Source: Rhodospirillales bacterium (GTDB lineage Bacteria; Pseudomonadota; Alphaproteobacteria; Dongiales; Dongiaceae). Taken from it: DNA of 64,000 nt. Under the pieces are notes generated by a model, which worked only from the letters and a program-made list of their open reading frames with translations, was not told where the DNA came from and made no database searches. The stretch covers positions 1 to 64,000 of the forward strand of contig VFKA01000080.1 of the NCBI GenBank assembly GCA_009885795.1, in the 5' to 3' direction. A program made the translations under genes and the position numbers. Positions 34,521 to 43,287 of this stretch are shown here, one piece after another; position 1 is the stretch's first letter; each line of letters starts with the position of its first letter.

Positions 34521-35507
34521 TTATTTCATCACCGTGGTCTTGCCGCGGTCCTGACCGACCAGAACGGCGGCGATCACGACCGCCCCCTTGATGATCATCT
34601 GCGTATACTGATTGACATCCATCAGGTTGAGGCCGTTATCGAGCAGGGCGATGATCAACACGCCGATCATCGTGCGGTGGACGCCGCCGATCCCCCCGGA
34701 CAGCGACGTTCCGCCGACCACGATGGCGGCGAGAGTATTGAGCAAGAGATCGGTGCCGAGCGTGGGGCCGGCCGCGCCCAGCCGTGCCACGGCGAGCGCG
34801 CCAGCTAGCCCCGAGGTGCAGCCGCACAGGGCAAAGGCGTAGACCTTGTACCTCTTCACCGGAATGCCCGAGGTCCGAGCCACGGCTTCGCCGCCGCCGA
34901 TGATGAACATGTAGCGGCCGAGCCGGGTCTTGAAACAGACGAAGGCCATCACGATCCAGGCACCGAGCGCCCACAAGGCGATATTGGGGAAGTACGGGAT
35001 GGCTTGGCCGATCGCCATGTCCTCGAACACAAGCGAATCGAAACGCAGCGCGCGGCCCTGCAAAAGCTCCCAGGCAAGCCCCGTGTAGACCGACATGGTG
35101 CCGAGCGTGACCACGAAGGACGGGATCACGCCATAGGTATAGATCAGGCCATTGGCCAAGCCGAGCGCCGTTCCGATCAACACGCCGACGAGGATTGCCG
35201 AAAGGCCGAGGTCGAACTGATTGATCGCCAGGACCGTGACCGAGCCGACCAACAGCACCATGGCGCCGACCGAAAGGTCGATGCTACCCATCAGCACAAT
35301 CAGCGTGGCGCCGAGACAGGCGACCAGCAAGACGCTCGCCTGACCGGAGATCGCCGTCATGTTGCGCAGTGTCAGAAACGCCTCCGAACCGAGCGAAAAG
35401 AAGGCGATCAGGCCCAGGACCACGATGATCGGCAACGCGATTCCTGTCGTCAGACGACGGGGCTCGAACAATCGAATGCGCTCGGCAAGGCTGGTTGACG
35501 TGGCCAT
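34521..35507 (-). CDS. Ribose-type ABC transporter permease (RbsC-like)
   Basis: A 328-aa membrane permease with about eight to ten hydrophobic segments, typical of the BPD_transp_2 class that serves RbsB/RbsA-type systems. Recognisable parts are LIVLMGSIDLSVGAMVLLVG and TLAAIVVGGTSLSGGIGGV. It begins at 35507, sharing one base with the stop of the ATPase gene (TGATG). It transports a sugar or polyol together with the ATPase and binding protein encoded upstream. The next gene downstream is the binding-protein gene of the neighbouring importer, with its own ribosome-binding site. Confidence 0.9.
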   Translation of the reverse strand: MATSTSLAERIRLFEPRRLTTGIALPIIVVLGLIAFFSLGSEAFLTLRNMTAISGQASVLLVACLGATLIVLMGSIDLSVGAMVLLVGSVTVLAINQFDLGLSAILVGVLIGTALGLANGLIYTYGVIPSFVVTLGTMSVYTGLAWELLQGRALRFDSLVFEDMAIGQAIPYFPNIALWALGAWIVMAFVCFKTRLGRYMFIIGGGEAVARTSGIPVKRYKVYAFALCGCTSGLAGALAVARLGAAGPTLGTDLLLNTLAAIVVGGTSLSGGIGGVHRTMIGVLIIALLDNGLNLMDVNQYTQMIIKGAVVIAAVLVGQDRGKTTVMK

Positions 35508-37114
35508 CAATGCACCAAGGGCGCAAGCGGTTCCGCTCCAACCGTCGCGGCCAGTCCGTCGCCGCCATTGTCGAGGCCGAGCATGAGAGCGATGAGGGTG
35601 CGCTCGGTCGGCTTGGCGTGTGGCGGCGCGTCGAGGATCGTGCTGAGCCCGCCGTCCCGCATTACGGCGATGCGGTGCGACAGGCCGATCAACTCCATGA
35701 GCTCGTCGGTGATGAGCAGGATACCGACGCCACGATCGGTCAGTTGCCGGATCAGGCGATAGATCTCCTCCTTCGCGCCGGCATCGACGCCCCGCGTCGG
35801 GTTGTCGAGAATCAACACCTTGGGATCGCGACACAGCCATTTGGCCAGCACGACCTTCTGTTGATTGCCGCCCGAGAGCGACGAGCAGGGAACCCGCGGC
35901 CCGTCGGCGCGGATCCGCAACTCCCCGATCCAGCGCCGCGCCGAGGCGGTTTCTTCGCCATTGCGCCAGAGGCCGAGGGCGTCGGAAAAGAGATCGCCGC
36001 CGCTGGCGAGCGAAGCGTTCCAGGCGATGGAAAACGGGGGGATCATGCCCTCCAACTGTCGCTCCGCTGGAACGTAGCCCAGGCCGTCGCGCACCAGGCG
36101 CCGGATGTCGGGCGCGCCGGGCGCCGATCCGGCGAGCTCGACGGTGCCCGAATCGGGCGCCAGCACCCCAGCCGCCCCCTTGCCGAAATGCGACTTGCCG
36201 GATTCCAGGAGACCGCCGACGCCGAGCACTTCGCCGGCGTGCAAGTCGAGGCTCACGTCGTCGTACTCGTCGGCGCGGCAAAGGTTCTTGACCGCAAGCA
36301 CGACCCGCGCCGCGTCCGGCCGACGCTGCTCGCTCTCGTGATAATAGTCGGCGTCCCGCGCCCGCCCCACCATGAGCCCATGCAGCGTACTCTCGCTCGT
36401 CTGCCTCGGGTCGACGAGCGCCACGAGGTGACCATCCTTGAGCACGTAGATCATGTCGCTGACCGCCAGAACTTCGGTCAAGCGATGAGACACGAATAGC
36501 AGCGAGCCGTGCTCCCGCACGCGGCGAATCAAGCGGAAGAAAGCCTCCTCCTCGGTCTTATGCAACGCCGAGGTCGGCTCGTCCAGCAAGACGATCGGGA
36601 AGGCAATGCCAAGGATCTCCTGCGGCACCAGGCAGGCCCGGGCAACCTCGATCGCCTGGCGAATAGAGAAGTCGTATTCGTTGGTCGGCCGGCGCACGTC
36701 GATATCGAGCCCAACAGCGGCGACGATCCGGCTGGCGGCGTCAACCATGCGCTGCTTGGCCACCAGCCCGCCCCAGCCGTCGAACCTGTCTTCGTGGGAC
36801 AACAGAACGTTTTCGTAGACCGGAATGTTAGGGACTAGAGCCTGCTCCTGGAACACGCGCGAGATCCCGAGCAGCATGGCTTGGCGGTAATTTCGCGGCT
36901 TGATCTCCTGACCGTTCAGGAAAATGCTGCCGCTGTCCGGCGCGATGATGCCGGAGATGATGTTGAACAGAGTCGACTTGCCGGCTCCGTTCTCGCCGAC
37001 AATGCCGACAATTTGGTTGCGGCCGACGGCAAGATTGACGCCGTGCAAGACCGTCGAGCCGCCGAAGCTCTTGGTCAGGTTGCGTGCTTCGAGAACCGTA
37101 CCGGCGTCCGTCAT
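35507..37114 (-). CDS. Ribose-type ABC transporter ATPase with two nucleotide-binding domains (RbsA/MglA-like)
   Basis: A 535-aa duplicated ATPase. In the first half, Walker A is GENGAGKS (40-47) and Walker B is IVLLDEP. In the second half, Walker A is degenerate (GGLLESGKSHFGKG) but the signature LSGGNQQKVVLAKWL and Walker B VLILDNP are good. This first-half-active pattern is normal for RbsA/XylG proteins. The start at 37114 (MTDAGTVLEA) is chosen over a longer in-frame extension because the N-terminal domain begins there. It shares one base with the permease gene and follows the binding-protein gene. Confidence 0.9.
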   Translation of the reverse strand: MTDAGTVLEARNLTKSFGGSTVLHGVNLAVGRNQIVGIVGENGAGKSTLFNIISGIIAPDSGSIFLNGQEIKPRNYRQAMLLGISRVFQEQALVPNIPVYENVLLSHEDRFDGWGGLVAKQRMVDAASRIVAAVGLDIDVRRPTNEYDFSIRQAIEVARACLVPQEILGIAFPIVLLDEPTSALHKTEEEAFFRLIRRVREHGSLLFVSHRLTEVLAVSDMIYVLKDGHLVALVDPRQTSESTLHGLMVGRARDADYYHESEQRRPDAARVVLAVKNLCRADEYDDVSLDLHAGEVLGVGGLLESGKSHFGKGAAGVLAPDSGTVELAGSAPGAPDIRRLVRDGLGYVPAERQLEGMIPPFSIAWNASLASGGDLFSDALGLWRNGEETASARRWIGELRIRADGPRVPCSSLSGGNQQKVVLAKWLCRDPKVLILDNPTRGVDAGAKEEIYRLIRQLTDRGVGILLITDELMELIGLSHRIAVMRDGGLSTILDAPPHAKPTERTLIALMLGLDNGGDGLAATVGAEPLAPLVH

Positions 37115-37189
37115 GCTTGTCTCGTTACCCACCCGCGTCCCGGCGGCCTTGCCGCCTTGATAAAAAGTCCGAAAGCCTCGGCCCAAGAT

Positions 37190-37236
37190 CGCGCGCGGCG
37201 GCCCTTACCCCTTGGCGGAGCATGCCACCGCGCGCG
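37190..37236 (-). terminator. GC hairpin downstream of the sugar-binding protein gene
   Basis: CGCGCGCGG (37190-37198) is complementary to CCGCGCGCG (37228-37236) with a 29-nt loop. It lies in the 145-bp gap between the binding-protein stop (37260) and the ATPase start (37114). As with the hairpin at 32948-32981, it follows a binding-protein gene and may stabilise that part of the transcript. No T-run is present. Confidence 0.45.
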
Positions 37237-37259
37237 CGTCGTCGTTTCGTATCTCAATT

Positions 37260-38594
37260 TCACTTCATCGGCGAGGGTCCGAAGAAGTCGGTCTTGTAGT
37301 GGGCGGCGTATTCGTCCTTGACCGCCTGAGCCTCGCCATTCTCGCGCGACTGGGCGTAGTCCTTCGGATAGTCCCAGCCATCGGGCTTCGGGATTCCGCC
37401 CCATTCCAGATCGATGTCCATGGGGAACAGTTCAGCCTGCGGGTCCCAATCGTCGGGGTGCTCGATCTTCGACATTTTCTTGTAATCGAAGGGAGCGATG
37501 TCGCCATTGTTGACATAGCGCTCGAGATAGTTGGTCAAATTGGCCTTGGTCATCGTGACCGAGCGCCAATTCATCAGCCGCTCCGGCGCCCGCGGCTGCC
37601 ACCCATGCAGGACATCATAGAGGCGCGTGGTCAGCAGGGCGCCCATGTAGGCGGGCACATTGGCGCTGGTGGCGAGCAGGCGGCCCTGCTCGATCATCTC
37701 GGCGCCGCCCGACGTGCCATCGGCGCCGGACAGGAATACGTCTTCGCCCGGGCGCATGCCGGCCGCCCTCAGCGCCGCGATGCAGCCGTCGGCCACGTCG
37801 TCGTTCTGGGCGACCACGCCACGGATATCCGGGAACCGGGAAATCAGGTCCTCCATGGCTTTTTGCGAATCCTCCCGGTTCCACTTGCCGGGCAGTTCGC
37901 CGACCAGCTTGCACTCGGGAAAATCCTTGAAGGCGTCGTCGCGACCGCGGCTGCGGATGAGGTCGGTGGAGTTGCCCTCGACCCCGGTGACGCCGACGAC
38001 GCTGCCGCCGCCGAACTTTTCTTTCACCGCCTTCAGCACCTCGACGGTCACCCCGCGGTGGGCCGAGAACTCTTCCGGCACGGCGTACATGGTGTAGTAG
38101 TCGCCAGCCTCGAACGGCGTAAACCAGGGCAGCGTGCCCCAGGTATTGTCGAACCAGACCTTGTTTTCGTTAGCGAGCTGGGCGATTCGCTTGATGGAAC
38201 CGCCGCCGGGCGCGTGGACCATGATCGCTTGGCTGCCGGCGGCGATCTGCTGCTCGAACTGATTGAGCTGTCGCTCGGAGTCGAGCTGGCCGTCGACCGA
38301 GCTGATCGCCATGCCGAGCGCCCCGGCGGCGCCCTTCGCGCCGGCATCCGCGTTGGCGACATACTCCAGGCGCAGCGTCATCATCAGATGCGCCATCTTG
38401 CCGCCCTTCTGCGCCACCGCCACCGCCGGATAGCCGAGCCAGGTCGCCGTCGCCGACGCGATGGCGCTGGCGGAGGCCAGCGCCAGGAAATCGCGCCGCG
38501 GCACGCCATGGGTATCGAGTCGTGCCATGTGTTTGTCGACAACGCGCTTATCGCCGTAATCGGGAAACTGTCTTGGATCGAGTCGCTTGATCAT
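37260..38594 (-). CDS. Ribose-type periplasmic binding protein
   Basis: A 444-aa type 1 periplasmic binding protein, longer than the usual ~310 aa. The leader contains RRDFLALASASAIASATATW, a Tat-like signal. The LacI/RbsB-like core includes QFEQQIAAGSQAIMVHAPGG, GVTGVEGNSTD and VVAQNDDVADGC. An extra C-terminal segment of about 80 residues (DYKKMSKIEHPDDWDPQAEL onward), rich in aromatic and acidic residues, accounts for the length. It binds the sugar-like solute for the RbsC/RbsA genes downstream. The LacI regulator and operator at 41 kb probably control this set. Confidence 0.85.
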   Translation of the reverse strand: MIKRLDPRQFPDYGDKRVVDKHMARLDTHGVPRRDFLALASASAIASATATWLGYPAVAVAQKGGKMAHLMMTLRLEYVANADAGAKGAAGALGMAISSVDGQLDSERQLNQFEQQIAAGSQAIMVHAPGGGSIKRIAQLANENKVWFDNTWGTLPWFTPFEAGDYYTMYAVPEEFSAHRGVTVEVLKAVKEKFGGGSVVGVTGVEGNSTDLIRSRGRDDAFKDFPECKLVGELPGKWNREDSQKAMEDLISRFPDIRGVVAQNDDVADGCIAALRAAGMRPGEDVFLSGADGTSGGAEMIEQGRLLATSANVPAYMGALLTTRLYDVLHGWQPRAPERLMNWRSVTMTKANLTNYLERYVNNGDIAPFDYKKMSKIEHPDDWDPQAELFPMDIDLEWGGIPKPDGWDYPKDYAQSRENGEAQAVKDEYAAHYKTDFFGPSPMK

Positions 38595-38645
38595 GGGTCT
38601 TTCCTCCCTTGCATGAAACCGAGTCCAGGTATTTCTCCGTCGCTC

Positions 38646-39692
38646 TTAGTGCTTGGCCATGAACTTCACCTTGTCTTTGTCGGTAAGCCGCTCCGCCTTA
38701 CCTTGCTCGACCAGCCACAAGAGATGCGTTTGAATGCAGGCCTCGGCGTAGCAGTGCCGCTCTCCTATGCCGGTGGACACGGTGTAGTTGAGGTCGGTTT
38801 TGACCGGCATGATTTCGGGCAGCAATTCGCTTATGGTCGTCGGCTTGTTCGCGCGACGCAGGCAAAACAGGACACGCTCCTGGGTGCCCTTCTGCTGCAT
38901 TTGCATGTGCAGGAGGCGCCGACGCGAACTCGGCCGCGAGTAGGATGAAAGCCCGTGCCCTTCGAGCAGAAGATCCGCATTGAAGCCGAGGCAGCGCTCG
39001 ATCGAGCGCGAATGGGCCTTGGCATCGCCGATGGGATAGGGACCGAGGGGCGTGGGATAGTGCATCAGATCGCCGGGATAGAGCGTGCGCGTGTTCGGGT
39101 TCCACAGCCCGATATGGCCGGGGCAGTGTCCCGGCAGGTGTACGATTTCGAGCTTCAGGCCGCCCACATCGAGGATGTCGCCGTCCTCGACCGCTTGATC
39201 GATCTCGACGGGGAAGTTCCAGTACTTCCTGACGATCTCGGGATCGGACAGGCCGAAGCTTTCTCCCGGTTCCAGGTTGAAGTCCTCGAGCATCTTCTCG
39301 GGCGTGGTCCCCAGGCGCGTGATGTTCTCGCGCCGGGTCACGATCATCGGATCCTCGATGATCGGACGGTCGAGCGGGTGGCAGACGACCTTGGCGCCAT
39401 AGCGCTTCTTCAGCATATCGGCATTGCCGACATGATCGTAATGGAAGTGCGTGATAAGAATGTACTTGAGCGCGTTTTTTTCCTTGTCCAATAGTTTGAC
39501 CAGGAAATCGCCCATGCCGTTATTGTGCTCGGGCAGGGTCCAATTGCCGGAATCGACCAGCAAGTTCTCTCCCTTGCCGCGAATAAGATAGACGCCGCTT
39601 TGCACATAACCGTCCAACTCGTCCTCGGCGAGCGGTCCATGGATGCCCGGGATGCCCCAGCCATCCGGCGTTTCGGCCCAGAAGAAGATCAT
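38646..39692 (-). CDS. Metallo-beta-lactamase-fold hydrolase
   Basis: A 348-aa metallo-hydrolase. The zinc motif HFHYDHVG, the later LPGHCPGHIG and PGDLMHY, and a final LEGHG give the expected ligand order. The C-terminal ~100 residues (RRRLLHMQMQQKGTQERVLF onward) form an added helical domain resembling those of LACTB2-like or esterase-like MBL proteins. It is 51 bp upstream of the sugar-binding protein gene on the same strand. Within the cluster it may open a lactone (for example a sugar acid lactone) before dehydrogenation. That role is inferred. Confidence 0.8.
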   Translation of the reverse strand: MIFFWAETPDGWGIPGIHGPLAEDELDGYVQSGVYLIRGKGENLLVDSGNWTLPEHNNGMGDFLVKLLDKEKNALKYILITHFHYDHVGNADMLKKRYGAKVVCHPLDRPIIEDPMIVTRRENITRLGTTPEKMLEDFNLEPGESFGLSDPEIVRKYWNFPVEIDQAVEDGDILDVGGLKLEIVHLPGHCPGHIGLWNPNTRTLYPGDLMHYPTPLGPYPIGDAKAHSRSIERCLGFNADLLLEGHGLSSYSRPSSRRRLLHMQMQQKGTQERVLFCLRRANKPTTISELLPEIMPVKTDLNYTVSTGIGERHCYAEACIQTHLLWLVEQGKAERLTDKDKVKFMAKH

Positions 39693-39746
39693 CTCTCAAC
39701 CCCCCTCATGAGTTGACCGTCGTTGTTGCTCGAACACGGTTGTCAC

Positions 39747-41027
39747 CTATTCGTTCCCCGGCGCGTAGCGCGCGTAGCGCACGTCGGCCGTGATCTGGTG
39801 CGCCAGCATGCCCTCGACCTCGCACTGGCGGCTCATGATCGGCGCGATGCGCCGGCTCGCCTCGCGCGTCAACCGCTGATAGGTGACTGTCTTGATGAAC
39901 TTGCCGGCCCACAATCCGCCGGTGTAACGCGCCGCCTTGCCGGTCGGCAGGGTATGATTGGTCCCCACGCCCTTGTCGCCATAGGCAACGGTGCTTTCCT
40001 CGCCGACGAACAGGCTGCCATAGTTGCGGAGTTTGGCGAGATAATAGTCGTTGTTCTCGCACATCACTTCGAGATGTTCGGGCGCGTATTCGTCGCTCGC
40101 CTCGACCGCCTCGGCGTCGCTGTCGACGACCACGATCTCGCCATTGTCGCGCCATGCCACGGCGGCGATCTCGGCTGTCGGCAATCCGGTCAGTTGCCGG
40201 TCCACCTCGCGCGCCACGGCTTCGCCCAATCGCCGCGAGGTCGTTATCAGCCACGCCGGGCTGTCCGGCCCGTGTTCCGCTTGGCCCAACAAATCGGTGG
40301 CGACCAGCGAGGGATTGGCGCTGTCGTCGGCGATGATGCAGATCTCGGTCGGGCCGGCCAGCAAGTCGATGCCGACGGTGCCGAAGAGCTGGCGCTTGGA
40401 TTCGGCGACGTAGGCGTTTCCGGGCCCGGTGATCATGTCGACCGCCCGCATGCCGACGCAGCCGAAGGCCATCGCGGCCATCGCTTGCACGCCGCCGAGG
40501 ACATAGATTTCGTCGGCGCCGGCGGTGTGCAGCGCGTAAAGGGTCGGCGGGAAAATCCCGTCCGGTCCGCGCGGCGGGGCGCAGCCGACGATATGCTTGA
40601 CCCCGGCCACGCGCGCGGTGCCGACGCTCATGATCGCGGCGGCGACCAGCGGATATTTGCCGCCCGGGATGTAACAGCCGACGTTTTCGACGGGTATGAG
40701 CCGCTGGCCGAGCGTGATGCCCGGCTCCAGCTCGACCTCGAAGGGCTGCATGCTGTCGAGTTGCTTGCGCGCGAAATTCGAAACCTGGCGCAGGCAGTAA
40801 GCGAAGTCCTCCTTGAAAGTCTCCGGCATGGCCCGCGTCACCCGGGCGATCGCGTCGGGCGGGACGCGCATCTCCGGCTCGGCCCATTTATCCAGGTCCA
40901 TCGCGTAACGCCTGATCGCCTCGTCGCGGTTGGCCTCGATATCGGACAGCATGCGGCGCACGGTGTCCTCGACACGGCCGCGGTCGGCCGGTTCGGTCGG
41001 GATCGCACGCTTCAAGTATGTCCGCAT
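39747..41027 (-). CDS. HisD-family dehydrogenase, probably a sulfopropanediol/polyol dehydrogenase rather than histidinol dehydrogenase
   Basis: A 426-aa zinc- and NAD-dependent dehydrogenase. Catalytic E317-H318 (YAPEHLEV) and zinc ligands Q249 and H252 (LLGQAEHGPDS) match HisD. The segment VGTNHTLPTGKAARYTGGLW is characteristic of the HpsN-like paralogous group that oxidises polyol-type substrates such as 2,3-dihydroxypropanesulfonate. No his gene is nearby; instead it sits in a sugar-importer cluster next to a LacI regulator. The operator at 41060-41075 lies 33 bp upstream of its ATG, so LacI control of this gene is likely. The exact substrate is not known. Confidence 0.78.
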   Translation of the reverse strand: MRTYLKRAIPTEPADRGRVEDTVRRMLSDIEANRDEAIRRYAMDLDKWAEPEMRVPPDAIARVTRAMPETFKEDFAYCLRQVSNFARKQLDSMQPFEVELEPGITLGQRLIPVENVGCYIPGGKYPLVAAAIMSVGTARVAGVKHIVGCAPPRGPDGIFPPTLYALHTAGADEIYVLGGVQAMAAMAFGCVGMRAVDMITGPGNAYVAESKRQLFGTVGIDLLAGPTEICIIADDSANPSLVATDLLGQAEHGPDSPAWLITTSRRLGEAVAREVDRQLTGLPTAEIAAVAWRDNGEIVVVDSDAEAVEASDEYAPEHLEVMCENNDYYLAKLRNYGSLFVGEESTVAYGDKGVGTNHTLPTGKAARYTGGLWAGKFIKTVTYQRLTREASRRIAPIMSRQCEVEGMLAHQITADVRYARYAPGNE

Positions 41028-41059
41028 CGCCCCCGCCCCCCGGGACCATGAGCCGATCC

Positions 41060-41075
41060 ATGTAACCGGTTACAT
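41060..41075. promoter_or_regulatory. Perfect LacI/GalR-type operator
   Basis: ATGTAACCGGTTACAT is a 16-bp perfect palindrome with the central CG typical of LacI/GalR-family operators. It sits 33 bp before the hisD-like start and 224 bp before lacI in the divergent intergenic region. A repressor here would block the minus-strand catabolic and transport genes. The rest of 41028-41298 shows nothing else I can identify. Confidence 0.75.
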
Positions 41076-41298
41076 TATCGGGATCGAAACTGGCCATCAA
41101 GACAAATCCGCGGGGGTGCGCAATACGCCGTTGACACGGCTGACGGCGTCACCAACAATTCCGCATGGCTACCGATCGTCTGAAGCCGCGCCGGACGCCG
41201 CTTGTCGCCAAGGGCAGACGGGTTCGCATTTGTAATCGCTTGCAAGATCGCCCGCGCCACGCGGTACCCTGCTCCGCCGCCATCCGGACGGGACGGCG

Positions 41299-42381
41299 AT
41301 GGTAACCGCCCCGCGCCGGACGCGCCGGCCGGCGAGCGCAAGACCGGCGACCATTCGCGAAGTCGCCAAGGAGGCCGGCGTCTCGACCGCGACGGTGTCG
41401 CGCGTCTTCAACGATCCCGAGACCGTGAAGCCGTCGATGCGCGCGCGCGTCATGAAGGTGATCGACCGGCATCACTACGTATCCGACGGGCTCGCCGGCG
41501 GCCTCGCCTCCCGACGCTCCCGACTCATCGGCCTGATCATTCCGACCATGACCAATTCGATCTACGCGTCGTCCACCCAGGCGATTCAGAACGTGGCGCA
41601 GAAAGCCGGCTACACCGTTCTCGTCGGCATCTCCGACTTCATACCCGAGCAAGAGGCCCACCTTATTCACCAGCTGATCGGGCGCCGGGTCGAAGGGTTG
41701 ATCCTCACCGGCGCCGAGCGGCCCCCGCGCGTCTATGAAAAACTCCGGCGCAACGGAACGCCCTTCGTCATCACCTGGAAGCTCGCGCGCGGTTCGGGTC
41801 TTCCTTGCGTGTCGTTCGACAATCACCGGGCGGCCGCGACCGCCGTCGCGCATCTCGTTTCTCTCGGTCACCGCCGCATCGGACTCATCTGCGGCGAGAC
41901 CGCGGTCAACGACCGCGCGCGCGGCCGCCGCGAAGGCTTCCTGGCGGCCATGTCGAAACATGGGCTGCCGATCGATCCCTCGCTCCTGCTCGAACGCAAG
42001 TTCGAGTTCGTCGAGGGGCGCGCCGCGATGCATCGAATGCTGCGGAACCCCCGGCCGCCCACGGCCGTCTTCTGCGCCAACGACATCCAGGCGATCGGCG
42101 CGCTCAGCGAATGCCGAGAGCAGGGCCTGTGCGTGCCCGCGGACATCTCGATCGTCGGTTTCGACGACCTGCCGATCGCCCAATACACGACGCCGCGACT
42201 GACGACCGTTCGCGTGCCGGCGAGCGACATGGGGCGCCGCGCGGCGGAAGCGCTGCTGCATTCGATGCGCGCCGGCGAGCAAGACATCTACGTGGAGCTT
42301 CCAACGGAGCTTATCGTGCGCGAGTCGACGGCGCGAGAGGGAATGGGGTCAGGTCTTGCCTTTTGCCTCCCCGCCGTCTAG
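41299..42381 (+). CDS. LacI-family transcriptional regulator with altered C-terminus
   Basis: A 360-aa regulator. The helix-turn-helix is TIREVAKEAGVSTATVSRVF (residues 18-37), followed by the RbsB-like ligand domain (LIGLIIPTMTNSIYASSTQA, FCANDIQAIGAL, SIVGFDDLPIA). A sugar-like effector is expected. It probably binds the 16-bp palindrome upstream and controls the divergent hisD-like, MBL and ribose-type transporter genes. The last 13 residues (GMGSGLAFCLPAV) and the stop codon are encoded by the left inverted repeat of the RAYT element, so the native C-terminal end has been replaced. Confidence 0.9.
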   Translation: MVTAPRRTRRPASARPATIREVAKEAGVSTATVSRVFNDPETVKPSMRARVMKVIDRHHYVSDGLAGGLASRRSRLIGLIIPTMTNSIYASSTQAIQNVAQKAGYTVLVGISDFIPEQEAHLIHQLIGRRVEGLILTGAERPPRVYEKLRRNGTPFVITWKLARGSGLPCVSFDNHRAAATAVAHLVSLGHRRIGLICGETAVNDRARGRREGFLAAMSKHGLPIDPSLLLERKFEFVEGRAAMHRMLRNPRPPTAVFCANDIQAIGALSECREQGLCVPADISIVGFDDLPIAQYTTPRLTTVRVPASDMGRRAAEALLHSMRAGEQDIYVELPTELIVRESTAREGMGSGLAFCLPAV

Positions 42382-43258
42382 CCTGCCGCCATGTCCCGTC
42401 CCCTCCGCCTCGAATTCCCCGGCGCGCTCTACCACCTCACCGCGCGCGGCGACCGGCGCGAGCCAATCTTCGAAGACGACGACGACCGCCATGCGTTGCT
42501 GGAGGTTCTGGCGCGGGGGCTCGATCGGTTCGACGCCGCGTGCTTCGCCTACTGCCTGATGGGCAATCACTACCACTTCGTCCTGCAGACCCGTCACGCC
42601 AATCTGTCGCGCCTGATGCGCCATGTGAACGGAGTTTATACGCAAGCCTACAATCGCCGGCACGGCAAGGTGGGGCACCTGTTCCAGGGCCGCTTCAAGG
42701 CGATCGTGGTCGACCGCGACGCGTACTTCTTGGAAGTGTGCCGCTACGTCGATTTGAATCCGGTGCGTGCGCGGCTGGTCGACCGGCCTCGGGCGTGGCG
42801 CTGGAGCAGCTATCGCGCGCACGCCGGCCTCGCGAACGCGCCGCCCTGGCTGGACAGCCAAACCTTGCATCGCCAACTGGCGCCCCACGCGTGGCGACGA
42901 GACGGCCCGCGCCGTTACACCGAGTTCGTCGCCGAAGGGCGCGGCGTGAAGCTGTGGGAGGACGCCCTGTCGGGTCAAATCTATCTTGGCGACGACGGCT
43001 TCGCCGAGCGGCTCAGGTCGCGCCACATGAAGCGCCCGGCATCCGGATCATCGGAGTTCGCCGTCGCGCAGCGGCGTACCCGGCCGCAACCCGTCGATGT
43101 CTATCTCGGTCACGCCGGCGGCCGCGACGCCGGCATCGCGCTGGCCTACCTGGAAGGCGGCCATACGCAGACGGCGATCGCGCGGGTCGCCGGGCTTTCG
43201 GTTTCACGCGTCAGCCGGCTCGTGCGTGCCTATGAGGCAAAAGGCAAGACCTGACCCC
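42345..43258 (+). mobile_element. Complete REP-associated tyrosine transposase (RAYT) unit with 25-bp perfect inverted ends
   Basis: Positions 42345-42369 and 43234-43258 are perfect 25-bp inverted repeats (GGGGTCAGGTCTTGCC... at the left end). They enclose a single RAYT gene whose last codons and TGA stop lie in the right repeat. The left repeat lies in the 3' end of lacI. No target duplication is evident (AAT versus TTT next to the outer ends). A second, truncated copy with the same right repeat is at 45164-45410. The structure matches a REP/RAYT element that can still carry its own ends. Confidence 0.85.
42391..43254 (+). CDS. REP-associated tyrosine transposase (Y1 HUH family)
   Basis: A 287-aa single-strand DNA transposase. 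The HUH motif is GNHYHFVLQ (H60, H62) and the catalytic tyrosine is Y119 (VCRYVDLNPVRA). Other family marks are YHLTARGDRREPIF and KVGHLFQGRFKAI. The C-terminal part (GRDAGIALAYLEGGHTQTAI then VSRVSRLVR) is a helix-turn-helix resembling that of DnaA or ParB-like proteins and is typical of long RAYTs. All catalytic residues are intact. Such proteins move REP hairpins, and this one sits inside its own REP pair. Confidence 0.9.
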   Translation: MSRPLRLEFPGALYHLTARGDRREPIFEDDDDRHALLEVLARGLDRFDAACFAYCLMGNHYHFVLQTRHANLSRLMRHVNGVYTQAYNRRHGKVGHLFQGRFKAIVVDRDAYFLEVCRYVDLNPVRARLVDRPRAWRWSSYRAHAGLANAPPWLDSQTLHRQLAPHAWRRDGPRRYTEFVAEGRGVKLWEDALSGQIYLGDDGFAERLRSRHMKRPASGSSEFAVAQRRTRPQPVDVYLGHAGGRDAGIALAYLEGGHTQTAIARVAGLSVSRVSRLVRAYEAKGKT

Positions 43259-43287
43259 TTTTTCTTTTGCCGAGAGGAGACTCGTCC

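Noticed and set aside
39747-41027. Histidinol dehydrogenase of histidine biosynthesis
   Set aside because: No his genes nearby and the GTNHTLPTGKAARYTGGLW signature belongs to the paralogous group.
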